NCBI RefSeq assembly: GCF_029961185.1
Contig: NZ_JASBQQ010000001.1
Location: 538,552 to 602,551, forward strand
From: Albidovulum aestuarii
Lineage (GTDB): Bacteria > Pseudomonadota > Alphaproteobacteria > Rhodobacterales > Rhodobacteraceae
Length of the DNA stretch: 64,000 nt
Direction: 5' to 3'
The notes under the pieces are model-generated. The model made no database searches. It saw only the letters and a list, made by a program, of their open reading frames with translations, and had not been told where the DNA came from. Position 1 is the stretch's first letter. Each line of letters opens with the position of its first letter. A program made the translations under genes and the position numbers. Below are positions 36,546 to 44,686 of this stretch, piece by piece.

Positions 36546-37439
36546 TCAGGCGGGGACAACCATGCCTTTTTCGGCGGCCAGCTTGCGCATTTCCGCCTGA
36601 AGTTTCTCAAACGCGCGCACTTCGATCTGGCGGATGCGCTCGCGGCTGACATCATACTGCCCGGACAGATCTTCCAGCGTCACCGGCTCATCGACCAGAC
36701 GACGCTGCATCAGGATGTCGCGTTCCCGGTCGTTCAGCACCGCCATGGCCTGTTCCAGAAGTTCGCGGCGCACCGACAACTCATCGGCCTCGGCATAGTG
36801 CCCGGCCTGGTCGGCATCCTCGTCCTCCAGCCAGTCCTGCCACTGGGCGGTACCGTCCTCGGCGCCGACGGTAGCATTCAGCGAGGCATCGCCGCCCGAC
36901 AGACGCCGGTTCATCGCGATGACCTCATCCTCGGTCACGTTGAGGTCGGTCGCGATCTTCTGCACATGTTCGGGGCGCAGATCGCCTTCCTCCAATGCGC
37001 CGATCTTGGACTTGGCCTTGCGGAGGTTGAAGAAAAGCTTTTTCTGCGCCGAGGTGGTGCCAAGCTTCACAAGGCTCCACGACCGCAGGATATATTCCTG
37101 AATCGACGCCCTGATCCACCACATCGCATAGGTGGCCAGCCGGAAGCCTTTTTCGGGGTCGAAACGCTTCACGGCCTGCATCAGCCCGACATTCGCCTCG
37201 GAAATCACTTCGGCCTGCGGCAGACCGTAGCCACGATATCCCATGGCGATCTTTGCAGCGAGGCGCAGGTGTGAGGTAACCATCTTGTGGGCGGCGGAGC
37301 TGTCCTCATGATCCACCCAGCGCTTGGCCAGCATGTATTCCTCTTCCGGCTCCAGAAGCGGAAACTTGCGGATTTCCTGCAGATAGCGGTTCAGCCCCTG
37401 TTCCGGGCTCGGCGCGGGAAGGTTTGCATAGTTCGACAT
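36546..37439 (-). CDS. rpoH: RNA polymerase sigma-32 (heat-shock) factor
   Basis: 297 residues. Region 1.2 begins LNRYLQEIRKFPLLEPEEEYMLAKRW. Region 2 includes the core-binding LRLAAKIAMGYRGYGL and the -10 reading FRLATYAMWWIRASIQEYI. The RpoH box QKKLFFNLRKAK (about 130) is diagnostic for sigma-32. Region 4 ends VTLEDLSGQYDVSRERIRQIEVRAFEKLQ. Alphaproteobacteria often carry two rpoH paralogues, and which type this is cannot be settled here. It probably drives genes such as the Hsp20 at 14.6 kb. Confidence 0.95.
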   Translation of the reverse strand: MSNYANLPAPSPEQGLNRYLQEIRKFPLLEPEEEYMLAKRWVDHEDSSAAHKMVTSHLRLAAKIAMGYRGYGLPQAEVISEANVGLMQAVKRFDPEKGFRLATYAMWWIRASIQEYILRSWSLVKLGTTSAQKKLFFNLRKAKSKIGALEEGDLRPEHVQKIATDLNVTEDEVIAMNRRLSGGDASLNATVGAEDGTAQWQDWLEDEDADQAGHYAEADELSVRRELLEQAMAVLNDRERDILMQRRLVDEPVTLEDLSGQYDVSRERIRQIEVRAFEKLQAEMRKLAAEKGMVVPA

Positions 37440-37592
37440 CGGCTCTGACCCTCTCTTTCCGGTCGAGGACCCCGAAATCTATTCGCTTGGCCCCCGCTCT
37501 GCAAGGCCGTGGCCATAGCAGCGTTTGTTTAACGTCAGATGAGTATGTTTCCGTCGTTTTGCCAGATTTGTGACAGACGCCTCACATCCTTG

Positions 37593-38654
37593 TCAGGAAA
37601 CGCGATCAGCAAGGCCCGGTTCCCTGCGCAAAAGGTTAAGGAGCGTCTGGAAATCGTCAGGCAGCGGGCTTTCGAAATCGAGTCTCTCGCCGGTGACCGG
37701 ATGATCGAAGCCAAGGGTTGCGGCATGAAGCGCCTGACGGGGAAACTTCGCCGCAGCCTCGGCAGCTTCCGCGCCAAGTGCCTTCGCAGCGGGCTTACGC
37801 CGCCCGCCATAGACCGGATCGCCGATCAGCCCATGGCCGACATGGGCCATGTGGACCCGGATCTGGTGGGTGCGCCCTGTCTCCAGCCAGCATTCGACAA
37901 GGGCCGCGGCAGGCGGGGTGCCGAACCTCTCCACCACTCTAACCCGCGTCACCGCATGACGCCCGCCATGAAACAGCACCGCCTGCCGCTGACGGTCTGT
38001 CTTGTGGCGGGCAAGTTGTGTGGTGATCTTGAGGATACCGCCCGTTTCGAAATTCGTGCCCTTCACCCCGTGCAGACGCGGGTCGGCAGCATCCGGCACG
38101 CCGTTGGCCAGTGCCAGATAGCGGCGGGTTACCGAGTGTTTTTCAAACTGTTTCGCAAGCCCGTGATGCGCCCGGTCGGATTTGGCGACGACCAGAAGGC
38201 CCGACGTATCCTTGTCGATCCGGTGCACGATCCCCGGACGCCTTTCGCCGCCGACGCCGGACAGCGTATCGCCGCAATGGTGCAGAAGTGCATTGACGAG
38301 TGTCCCGTCGGCAGAACCCGGCGCGGGATGCACGACCATGCCTGCGGGCTTGTCGATGACGATGAGATCGGCATCTTCCCACACGATGTTGAGCGCGATT
38401 GGCTGTGCGACAGTTTCTACCGGCTCCGGCGCGCCGAGCGCGATGGCAAACACGTCGCCCTCCGCCACTTTGGCCTTTGGGTTTTCGACCACCGCTCCGT
38501 CCTGCGTAATCGCTCCCTCGGCCAGAAGCTTCGCCAGCCGCGACCGCGACAATGCGGCTTCTTCTGGCACATCGCGCGCCAGCGCCTTATCAAGGCGGTC
38601 GGGCGGGTTGGCCCCGATCACCACTTGCAAGGTACGGCTTTCAATGTCCGACAT
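37593..38654 (-). CDS. RluA-family 23S rRNA pseudouridine synthase (RluD-like)
   Basis: 353 residues. An S4 domain (about 15-75: SRLAKLLAEGAITQDGAVV) precedes the catalytic domain, with the catalytic aspartate in GIVHRIDKDTSGLLVVAKS. ETGRTHQIRVHMAHVGHGLIGDPVYGG is the second family block. By family it makes pseudouridine in helix 69 of 23S rRNA, though other targets are possible. The start ATG (38654) overlaps the start of the divergent membrane protein gene, so the two 5' ends share bases. Confidence 0.93.
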   Translation of the reverse strand: MSDIESRTLQVVIGANPPDRLDKALARDVPEEAALSRSRLAKLLAEGAITQDGAVVENPKAKVAEGDVFAIALGAPEPVETVAQPIALNIVWEDADLIVIDKPAGMVVHPAPGSADGTLVNALLHHCGDTLSGVGGERRPGIVHRIDKDTSGLLVVAKSDRAHHGLAKQFEKHSVTRRYLALANGVPDAADPRLHGVKGTNFETGGILKITTQLARHKTDRQRQAVLFHGGRHAVTRVRVVERFGTPPAAALVECWLETGRTHQIRVHMAHVGHGLIGDPVYGGRRKPAAKALGAEAAEAAAKFPRQALHAATLGFDHPVTGERLDFESPLPDDFQTLLNLLRREPGLADRVS

Positions 38655-38973
38655 GAACGAGGCTCCGACTGACGCCGAACAGGGCACCCCGCCCGAACTG
38701 CGCTTTCTCAAGGTTCTGGTCACGACGCTGGCCGGGACCATGATCCTCGGCCTGATAACGATCATCTTCCTCTTTGTCACCCGGCTGCCGGATGCCTCAG
38801 CGCCGCGCCCCGCGCTTCCCGACGGCATCACGCTACCCGATGGCGCAGAGGCGGAAGCCGTCACGATGGGGCGCGGCTGGATCGCGGTGGTGACGAACGC
38901 GGATGAAATCCTGATCCTCGACGCCGAATCCGGCGAGTTGCGGCAGACGGTGAAGATCAACGCCGGAAAGTGA
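38644..38973 (+). CDS. DUF6476-like membrane protein
   Basis: 109 residues. One transmembrane helix (about 22-47: FLKVLVTTLAGTMILGLITIIFLFV) is followed by a periplasmic part (LPDGITLPDGAEAEAVTMGRGWIAVVT...ILILDAESGELRQTVKI), a small beta-propeller-like strand set seen in a Rhodobacterales-specific family. Function unknown. The ATG at 38644 or the one at 38653 may be used. Either makes a 5' overlap with the divergent RluA-family gene. Confidence 0.8.
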   Translation: MSDMNEAPTDAEQGTPPELRFLKVLVTTLAGTMILGLITIIFLFVTRLPDASAPRPALPDGITLPDGAEAEAVTMGRGWIAVVTNADEILILDAESGELRQTVKINAGK

Positions 38974-38984
38974 GTGCGAGGGGA

Positions 38985-39061
38985 TGGTACCGACGCCCCG
39001 GCTCGAACGGGGGACCCCTAGATCCACAATCTAGTGCTCTAACCAACTGAGCTACGTCGGC
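38985..39061 (-). tRNA. tRNA-His (GTG)
   Basis: Read on the minus strand: a 7-bp acceptor stem starting GCCGACG, a D arm with AGCTCAGTTGGTTAGAGCA, the anticodon stem-loop CTAGA-TTGTGGA-TCTAG with anticodon GTG, a T arm with GTTCGAG, and a 3' CCA encoded in the DNA. Position 1 pairs G with U72 and the discriminator is A73. The base before G1 is T, so the usual G-1 is not encoded. This is the altered tRNA-His known from a large alphaproteobacterial clade. Confidence 0.97.
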
Positions 39062-39071
39062 ACTCGGGGGC

Positions 39072-39100
39072 CATTTAGACCCGTGCCAACGCGAATGCAA
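39072..39100 (-). promoter_or_regulatory. Candidate promoter of tRNA-His
   Basis: On the minus strand TTGCAT (39095-39100) and TAAATG (39072-39077) are spaced by 17 bases and end about ten bases before the mature tRNA 5' end. The spacing and position fit a sigma-70 promoter for this tRNA. It is a sequence match only. Confidence 0.45.
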
Positions 39101-39191
39101 GTCCCGGATTGTGCTTGTCGCGGCATTGCGCTTCTTGCCTCGCCCCCCGGTTCCGCTATAGCCAAGTCGGAGTATGAAACGGAGGCCGATC

Positions 39192-39404
39192 ATGGGGATC
39201 GACAAGGAAAGCGACATCTCGGCGAATCTGCAGATCGGGCCGACGACGCTCGGCATGGTGCGGATTTATCTTGAGGCCGACGGGCTGGAACTGCCGCTCG
39301 ATTTCGACCCGGAAGAAGCCGAGGAGATCGCCGAGGAACTGCGCGCCGCGGCCGAAGCCGCGCGGAGTATGGGCAGTCCTAAGGGGAAATCCCCGAAGCG
39401 GTGA
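39192..39404 (+). CDS. DUF6324-like small acidic protein
   Basis: 70 residues. ISANLQIGPTTLGMVRIYLEADGLELPLDFDPEEAEEIAEELRAAAEAAR matches a short family known in Rhodobacterales. The C-terminus is helical and acidic and then basic (KGKSPKR). A GGAGG ribosome-binding site lies six bases before the ATG at 39192. It overlaps the end of the convergent mmcB gene by 26 bases. Function unknown. Confidence 0.75.
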   Translation: MGIDKESDISANLQIGPTTLGMVRIYLEADGLELPLDFDPEEAEEIAEELRAAAEAARSMGSPKGKSPKR

Positions 39405-39831
39405 CGCCCGGATCGCGAAAGCCCTGCAGGCGCAGGGCGGCGTGGCGGGCAAATTTTTGCAGCATCACTTTGCGACGCGCCCCGGCCAAAGGCTCCTCAG
39501 GTCCCATACGCACAATCTCGGCATCATAGGCATCCGCGAGGATCAGACCGGTGCCCTCGGGCAGCAGCTCCACCGGGAAATCGGCATCCACGGCCCAGAA
39601 AAACCGGTCGCCCCATTCCAGATAGTTCTGCCACTTGCGGTCCGAGGTGAAATCGACCCGGCTCGACTTGCATTCGACGATCCACAGCTCTCCCTTCGGC
39701 CCCAGCGCAAGCACATCCAGCCTCAGCCCGGAGGTCGGCACCAACTCCTCCACCGTGACAAAGCCATGGTGCAGAAGATGGCGACAAACGCCGCGCGCGA
39801 GGAGTTGTCCGGGCATGAGATCGTCCTGCAT
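39379..39831 (-). CDS. mmcB: MmcB-family DNA repair protein
   Basis: 150 residues. Segments LLARGVCRHLLHHGFVTVEELVPTSGLRLDVLALGPKGELWIVECKSSRVDFTSDRKW match the MmcB family, a PD-(D/E)xK-like nuclease fold (D, E-x-K) linked to SOS mutagenesis in alphaproteobacteria. A LexA-type box (39843-39857) sits 12 bases upstream of the chosen ATG, so an apparent longer frame to 39876 would read through the operator and is rejected. The 3' end overlaps the small gene on the opposite strand. Confidence 0.88.
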   Translation of the reverse strand: MQDDLMPGQLLARGVCRHLLHHGFVTVEELVPTSGLRLDVLALGPKGELWIVECKSSRVDFTSDRKWQNYLEWGDRFFWAVDADFPVELLPEGTGLILADAYDAEIVRMGPEEPLAGARRKVMLQKFARHAALRLQGFRDPGVTASGISP

Positions 39832-39842
39832 GGGCGAAATAT

Positions 39843-39857
39843 GAACATAAAGTGAAC
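39843..39857 (-). promoter_or_regulatory. LexA (SOS) box of mmcB
   Basis: On the minus strand GTTC, seven bases, GTTC: exactly the alphaproteobacterial LexA operator consensus GTTC-N7-GTTC. It lies just upstream of mmcB, a gene whose homologues are SOS-induced. Confidence 0.82.
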
Positions 39858-39981
39858 ATGTGTCCAGAGGGGGCACCGCCCCACCGCGAAATGCCGGTTT
39901 GTTGGGTTCTGCAACCGGAGTTGTATGGCGCGGATGACCCGACCCGTGCTTCGCACGCGCAGTCAGAGCGAGGAGAGTCGG

Positions 39982-40728
39982 ATGCTACTTGGCGATCACA
40001 TGCAGCGAACGGGGCAGAGCCTCTTTCGTTGGCGCAGTTATGTACTTCTGGCCTTCGTACCCTTCATCGCCCTGACGCTGTTCAACGGTGAAGCGATCGA
40101 ACTGCGCTTCGGTGAGGGGTTCGGCGATCTTTACGAAAGCTTTTGCATAGCGCTCGTCGTGCTTGGCGAGGCGATCCGGATCCTGACTGTGGGTTTCGTT
40201 CCGGCGGGGACATCGGGGCGCAACACGAAGGCACAGATCGCCGAGGCGCTGAATACGACCGGCGCCTATTCGCTGGTGCGCAACCCGCTCTATCTCGGGA
40301 ATTGCATGATGTACGTGGGTGTCGTCGCCTACACTCAGAATGTGACCCTGACGCTGGTCTTTGCGCTGGTGCTGATGCTCTATTACGAGCGGATCATCGC
40401 GGCCGAGGAAGGCTTCCTCGCCCAGAAATACGGGGCCGCTTACCGAGACTGGGCGGCAGAAGTCCCGGCCTTCATTCCGCGTGTGACCGGCTGGCAGCGC
40501 CCCGCCTTGCCGTTCTGCCTGCGCACCGTGATCAAGCGCGAACACGCCTCGATCTTTGGCGGGTTCCTCGCGCTCTGGCTGGTCGATGCCGGGCTGAATG
40601 CGTTGTCGCCCGAGCCTGAAGGCATGGGCATGGCCGAGTTCTACATTCTTGGTCTGGCGATGGTCGCTGAACTGACGGTACTGATGATCAAGAAGCGCAC
40701 GCCAATTCTGCGTGTCGCCGGACGCTGA
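39982..40728 (+). CDS. Isoprenylcysteine methyltransferase-like membrane protein
   Basis: 248 residues with five to six hydrophobic segments. The block AYSLVRNPLYLGNCMMYVG followed by ALVLMLYYERIIAAEEGFLAQKYGAAYRDWAAEVPAF is the ICMT/phospholipid-methyltransferase (PEMT) signature that holds the SAM site (R-N-P-x-Y and the late E-E...Y-x-x-Y). The substrate is unknown and could be a lipid or a small molecule. The ATG at 39982 has GAGGAGAG six bases upstream and so is preferred over 39925. Confidence 0.82.
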   Translation: MLLGDHMQRTGQSLFRWRSYVLLAFVPFIALTLFNGEAIELRFGEGFGDLYESFCIALVVLGEAIRILTVGFVPAGTSGRNTKAQIAEALNTTGAYSLVRNPLYLGNCMMYVGVVAYTQNVTLTLVFALVLMLYYERIIAAEEGFLAQKYGAAYRDWAAEVPAFIPRVTGWQRPALPFCLRTVIKREHASIFGGFLALWLVDAGLNALSPEPEGMGMAEFYILGLAMVAELTVLMIKKRTPILRVAGR

Positions 40729-40989
40729 GAACCCTTGCCGACGGGCCGTGTCGGCCCTATCTGTGGGAACGGCGGGTTCTGCCCCTCTCGTGCGTGGCCC
40801 TTTTCCAGTGGCCGATAATCTCTTCCGAGGGAGCTGGCTCTGCCGGGATCGTGGTCCCGGTATCCGGCGCCCACCTGGTTCAGCCAGGCTCTCGGGAAAT
40901 TCACGCCGCCACGGTTGCCGCGGTTCCCGCCACTACTAAATTGCACAAAAACGTTGTGCGATGGACCAACGGGGTAGATTTGCAAGCCC

Positions 40990-41616
40990 CTAACGCTCCA
41001 TCGCGCCCTTTCCAGAAATGATCTTGTCGCGAAATTTCTCGATACGGGCCATGCGTGTCGCGGATTGCTTGGCCTGGTTGAGGTTGAACATGTAACTTCT
41101 CTGGCGCCCCGGCGTCAGCGCGTGAAACGCCTCTGCCAGTTCCGGATCGGCATCCAGCGCCTCGGCCAGTTCATCGGGCATGTCAATCTCGCGCACCACT
41201 TTCACCGGTTGCGTACCTGCCTCGGCATGATCCATCAACTGACGCAGATAGGACCGGATCACGGGCCCCAATGGTGAGACCTGCCCGACATCCGTAAATC
41301 GGATCGTTCCCGGTGTGAGGCTGTTCGGCCCCTGCGGAACCAACACGCCTTCTGTATCGTTCAGAAGGCTCGGATTCATGAAGCTTAGTCGGAAGTCGTC
41401 CCGGAAAGCGCTAATAAGAGCTATGTTGCGGCCAGCATGCATGTAAGTTGGATGCGCCCATTTCACGACTTCATCCAATCCCATGTCCAGACAGATGCGG
41501 CGCAGATCGTTCAATCCGTCGGTCCACAGGCGAGTCGAACAATCAAGCGTCGCGAACCGGACGCACCGACCACAGCCCTTGCTGAAGAATTCATCCGCGT
41601 TGCTGATCATCGCCAT
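40990..41616 (-). CDS. YdeI/OmpD-associated-family protein
   Basis: 208 residues. An N-terminal DUF1801-like domain (LNDLRRICLDMGLDEVVKWAHPTYMHAGRNIALISAFRDDFRLSF) is followed by a C-terminal YdeI block (MPDELAEALDADPELAEAFHALTPGRQRSYMFNLNQAKQSATRMARIEKF). These domains are common in bacteria and not biochemically defined. The start at 41616 is chosen; an in-frame site at 41634 adds six residues. The 260 bases downstream hold no recognisable gene. Confidence 0.8.
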   Translation of the reverse strand: MAMISNADEFFSKGCGRCVRFATLDCSTRLWTDGLNDLRRICLDMGLDEVVKWAHPTYMHAGRNIALISAFRDDFRLSFMNPSLLNDTEGVLVPQGPNSLTPGTIRFTDVGQVSPLGPVIRSYLRQLMDHAEAGTQPVKVVREIDMPDELAEALDADPELAEAFHALTPGRQRSYMFNLNQAKQSATRMARIEKFRDKIISGKGAMER

Positions 41617-41685
41617 AGTCGCTTTTCCCGTCAAACCTAACGCTCATGCTGGCACCGCGCGATGAGATTTATGTGCGGGAAAGGA

Positions 41686-41994
41686 CTACCTGCGCGTCTT
41701 TACCGTGACCGGTATGGCCACAGGCTCTACCTGAACAGTGGAACGGCGACCGCCGCCCGGCCCGTCATTGTGTCCGAGCCGCATGACCGCGATCGCGAAC
41801 TGAACGCCGGCAAAGACGATGCCGTTGAAGACGACGAGCATCACGACCGCGATCCAGCCCTTGGGCGAGGACGAGATGAGGTGCCAGAGATTGGCGACGT
41901 TCAGCCACATGAGCAGGCCCACGAAGACCGCCGACAGCAGGAAGCCAATGATCACATTGCGGATGTAAAGGCGGACGAGTGCGGGCATGGGCAT
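41686..41994 (-). CDS. Hypothetical two-helix membrane protein
   Basis: 102 residues. Two hydrophobic helices (about 11-33 and 46-69) flank a short loop with WHLISSSPKG, and the C-terminus is Gly/Arg-rich and probably cytoplasmic. No family recognised. It lies 60 bases upstream of the DUF1304-type gene's stop, in the same orientation as it and the rib genes. Confidence 0.6.
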   Translation of the reverse strand: MPMPALVRLYIRNVIIGFLLSAVFVGLLMWLNVANLWHLISSSPKGWIAVVMLVVFNGIVFAGVQFAIAVMRLGHNDGPGGGRRSTVQVEPVAIPVTVKTRR

Positions 41995-42057
41995 CTCCCT
42001 TCCCCTTCAATCTAGCGTCGTCCTGTGGATTTCACAGGGACATGCTGTCGCATCGGC

Positions 42058-42417
42058 TCATGTCAGCCAGACGAATGCAAGCCCGATGAGCGCGGGCAGC
42101 GCCTGCACGTAAAAGATACGCCGGGCGGCGGTCAGCGCGCCAAAGATCCCGGCAATCGCGACACATGCGAGGAAGAAGGTGGCAATCCGGGGGGCGGTCG
42201 CCGCGTCAGCGAGGAGCGACCAGATCAGCCCCGCGGCGAGGAAGCCGTTATAGAGCCCCTGATTGGCCGCCATCACCTTGGTCGGCGCAAACAACTCTTT
42301 CGGAAAACCGCGAAAAACCTTCGGCCCCCGGCTTTCCCAGGCGAACATCTCCAACCAGAGGATGTAAAGGTGCAGGGCCGCGACAAGACCGATCAGGATT
42401 TGTGCGGCGATGCCCAT
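42058..42417 (-). CDS. DUF1304 membrane protein
   Basis: 119 residues with four hydrophobic helices. ALHLYILWLEMFAW, then FKVMAANQGLYNGFLAAGL, and the C-terminal ALPALIGL are the DUF1304 pattern. Its ATG overlaps the nusB stop by one base, so it is the last gene of the rib-nusB transcript. Function unknown. Confidence 0.88.
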   Translation of the reverse strand: MGIAAQILIGLVAALHLYILWLEMFAWESRGPKVFRGFPKELFAPTKVMAANQGLYNGFLAAGLIWSLLADAATAPRIATFFLACVAIAGIFGALTAARRIFYVQALPALIGLAFVWLT

Positions 42418-42899
42418 CAGAACGCCTCGGGCCGGGCTTCGCGGGCCATGTGATCGAGGACGGCGTTGACGAATTTCGGTTCCTTGCTATCGGGGAAGAA
42501 GGCGCGGGCGACATCGACGAACTCGGTGATGATCACCTTGGGTGGGGTCTTTTCATCCGTCAGTTCGGCGCCTGCAGCACGGAAGAGCGCGCGAAGCACC
42601 GGGTCGATGCGGCCGATCGGCCATTTCGCCACCAGCGCCCGGTCGGTCATCTGGTCTATCTTGGCCTGCCAGTTCACCGCCTCTTCCACGATCTTGCGGA
42701 ACAGGTCCGGGTCGCCCTCGGCCATCTCGTCGCCCTCATAGACCGCTCCGAAGCGGAAGCTTTCGAACTCGCGCCGCACCTTGTCGACGGTCTGGCCCGA
42801 AGCCTCCATCTGGAATAGCGCCTGCACGGCATAAAGCCGCGCGGCAGATTTCATCTGGCGCTTTTCGGCAGTGGTCGGTTTCGGGGTGGCGTCGCTCAT
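42417..42899 (-). CDS. nusB: Transcription antitermination factor NusB
   Basis: 160 residues. Works with NusE on boxA RNA in rRNA transcription. Segments ARLYAVQALFQME, LFRKIVEEAVNWQ, IDPVLRALFRAAGAEL and IITEFVDVARAFFPDSKEPKFVNAVLDHMA cover the full family. It overlaps ribH by four bases and DUF1304 by one base, giving a tight operon with riboflavin genes, a common bacterial arrangement. Confidence 0.95.
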   Translation of the reverse strand: MSDATPKPTTAEKRQMKSAARLYAVQALFQMEASGQTVDKVRREFESFRFGAVYEGDEMAEGDPDLFRKIVEEAVNWQAKIDQMTDRALVAKWPIGRIDPVLRALFRAAGAELTDEKTPPKVIITEFVDVARAFFPDSKEPKFVNAVLDHMAREARPEAF

Positions 42900-43447
42900 G
42901 CGGTCTTGGGTCCTTCGCTGTCGCCGGCGATGCGGAATTCCTCGCCCTGCGGCTTGAACCCGATGCCTTTCGTCCGGCGCGCCCATTTGCGGGAAAGCGA
43001 GACAAGATGCAAGGCCGCCGCTGCGGCACCGCCCCCCTTGTTCTGATCGGCCGGATCGGCCCGGACCTCGGCCTGTTTGCGGTTCTCGACGGTCAGAATG
43101 CCGTTGCCGACCGCCACGCCCGAAAGGCCGAGCATTGTGAGACCCCGCGACGAGTCGTTGCAAACCGTGTCGTAATGCGTTGTCTCGCCCCGGATCACGC
43201 AGCCAAGGGCGACGAAACCGTCGTAATCTGCCATGCGGGAGGCCATGCCGATGGCTGTCGGAATTTCCAACGCGCCGGGCACCTCGACCAGATCGACCTC
43301 GGCGCCCGCCTCTTCGGCAACGGCTTTCGCACCCGCGATGAGGTTGTCCGCGATGTCCCTGTAATATGGCGCAACGACAATCAGAAGCCGCACCTTCTTG
43401 TCAAACTTGGGCAGATCGAGAATGTAGTGTTGTTCCTGCGCGGCCAT
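42896..43447 (-). CDS. ribH: 6,7-dimethyl-8-ribityllumazine synthase
   Basis: 183 residues. Condenses the ribityl pyrimidine with dihydroxybutanone phosphate. The family blocks are present: VEVPGALEIPTAIG, GFVALGCVIRGETTHYDTVCNDSSRGL (with the catalytic His) and NGILTVENRKQAEVRA. It has a C-terminal extension of about 25 residues beyond short homologues. It overlaps nusB by four bases and begins just after ribB. Confidence 0.95.
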   Translation of the reverse strand: MAAQEQHYILDLPKFDKKVRLLIVVAPYYRDIADNLIAGAKAVAEEAGAEVDLVEVPGALEIPTAIGMASRMADYDGFVALGCVIRGETTHYDTVCNDSSRGLTMLGLSGVAVGNGILTVENRKQAEVRADPADQNKGGGAAAAALHLVSLSRKWARRTKGIGFKPQGEEFRIAGDSEGPKTA

Positions 43448-43450
43448 GTC

Positions 43451-44545
43451 TCAGCTTTCGGTGATCGGGCGGGTGCCCGTGATATGCAGATCATAGGCGT
43501 CAAGGCCCAGATAGCGCGTCAGCGGCGAATCCGTCAGCAGGATCAACTGCTTCAACCCCATGGAAGACAGGATCTGCGCCCCAAGCCCGGTCTGCTTGAT
43601 CGTGCGCGGTCCGTCCTCTTCCTCTGCCACCAGCTTCGCCTTCGGGTCGCGGAAGAGGCAAACCGCTCCCCGCCCTTCTTTCGCGATGATCTTCATCGCG
43701 CGTGCCAGTTCGCCTTCGGGCGACGGGCCGAGCGCCAAGACGTCTTCGAGAATATTCAGTGCATGGGTACGGACCAGAACCGGCTCGGCCGTGGTGATGT
43801 CACCCTTGGTCAGAACGACATGTTCGGTACCTTCGGTCTGATCGGTAAAGATACGCATGGTCCAGTCGCCGCCATGGGCCGAAGTGACAGTTCGGCTGCC
43901 AGTTTCGCGCACGAGGTTATCGTGGCGGCGGCGATAGGCGATGAGGTCCGAGATGGTGCCGATCTTAAGGCCGTGTTTCTGCGCGAATGTCACCAGATCC
44001 GGCAGCCGCGCCATGGTGCCGTCTTCGTTCATGATCTCGCAGATCACGCCCGAGGGGTTAAGGCCCGCGAGCCGTGAAATATCGGTCGCGGCTTCGGTAT
44101 GGCCGGCGCGGACCAGCACACCGCCATCGCGGGCGCGCAGCGGGAAAATATGGCCCGGCGTCGCGATATCCTGCGGGCCCTTCGAGGGGTCGATGGCGGT
44201 CGCCACGGTCAACGCCCGGTCATGGGCAGAAATGCCGGTCGATACGCCTTCCCGCGCCTCGATGGAGATGGTGAAGGCGGTTTCGTGCCGGGAAGAGTTC
44301 TTGGCCGACATCAGTTGCAGGCCAAGGGCCTCGATCCGGGCCGAGGAAAGCGTCAGGCAGATCAGGCCGCGCCCATGGGTGGCCATGAAGTTGATCGCAT
44401 TCGGGGTGCACATCTGCGCGGGGATGACCAGATCGCCCTCATTCTCGCGATCCTCGTGATCGACAAGGATGAACATGCGGCCATTGCGGGCCTCGTCGAT
44501 GATCTCCTCGGTCGAGGAAATGGCGGCTGTCAGATCGTCGGTCAT
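43451..44545 (-). CDS. ribB: 3,4-dihydroxy-2-butanone-4-phosphate synthase with degenerate RibA half (RibBX-like)
   Basis: 364 residues. The N-terminal RibB domain (about 1-205) is intact: LVDHEDRENEGDLVIPA with the acidic loop, THGRGLICLTL and FPLRARDGGVLVRAGHTEAATDISRLAGL. The C-terminal part aligns in length with GTP cyclohydrolase II, but the three zinc cysteines of the usual G-E-C...C-D-C motif are absent. RTHALNILEDVLALG stands in that place. It is therefore likely to make dihydroxybutanone phosphate but not the formamidopyrimidine. The start at 44545 gives the normal RibB N-terminus; a longer frame to 44620 has no support. A promoter candidate lies upstream. Confidence 0.9.
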   Translation of the reverse strand: MTDDLTAAISSTEEIIDEARNGRMFILVDHEDRENEGDLVIPAQMCTPNAINFMATHGRGLICLTLSSARIEALGLQLMSAKNSSRHETAFTISIEAREGVSTGISAHDRALTVATAIDPSKGPQDIATPGHIFPLRARDGGVLVRAGHTEAATDISRLAGLNPSGVICEIMNEDGTMARLPDLVTFAQKHGLKIGTISDLIAYRRRHDNLVRETGSRTVTSAHGGDWTMRIFTDQTEGTEHVVLTKGDITTAEPVLVRTHALNILEDVLALGPSPEGELARAMKIIAKEGRGAVCLFRDPKAKLVAEEEDGPRTIKQTGLGAQILSSMGLKQLILLTDSPLTRYLGLDAYDLHITGTRPITES

Positions 44546-44651
44546 GTGATCGGCCCCGGTGAATTCTCCCCGCGAGGCGATAGACGAATGACAGGGCTTT
44601 GGCCAGCCCGCAGGCGACATTCACCCCGGCAAGCGCGCCATTTCCGGGCTG

Positions 44652-44657
44652 ATTATA
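44652..44657 (-). promoter_or_regulatory. TATAAT -10-like box upstream of ribB
   Basis: A perfect TATAAT on the minus strand in GC-rich surroundings, about 107 bases before the ribB start. No convincing -35 hexamer at the right spacing was found, so promoter activity is tentative. Confidence 0.35.
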
Positions 44658-44686
44658 TCGCGCCGGAACAAAGCCCGCCGACACTT

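Noticed and set aside
40641-40985. Minus-strand frame in the gap before the YdeI-family gene
   Set aside because: Overlaps the end of the methyltransferase-like gene, has no ribosome-binding site and no recognisable domain.
42542-44077. 511-codon plus-strand frame opposite nusB, ribH and ribB
   Set aside because: Antisense shadow of three conserved genes.
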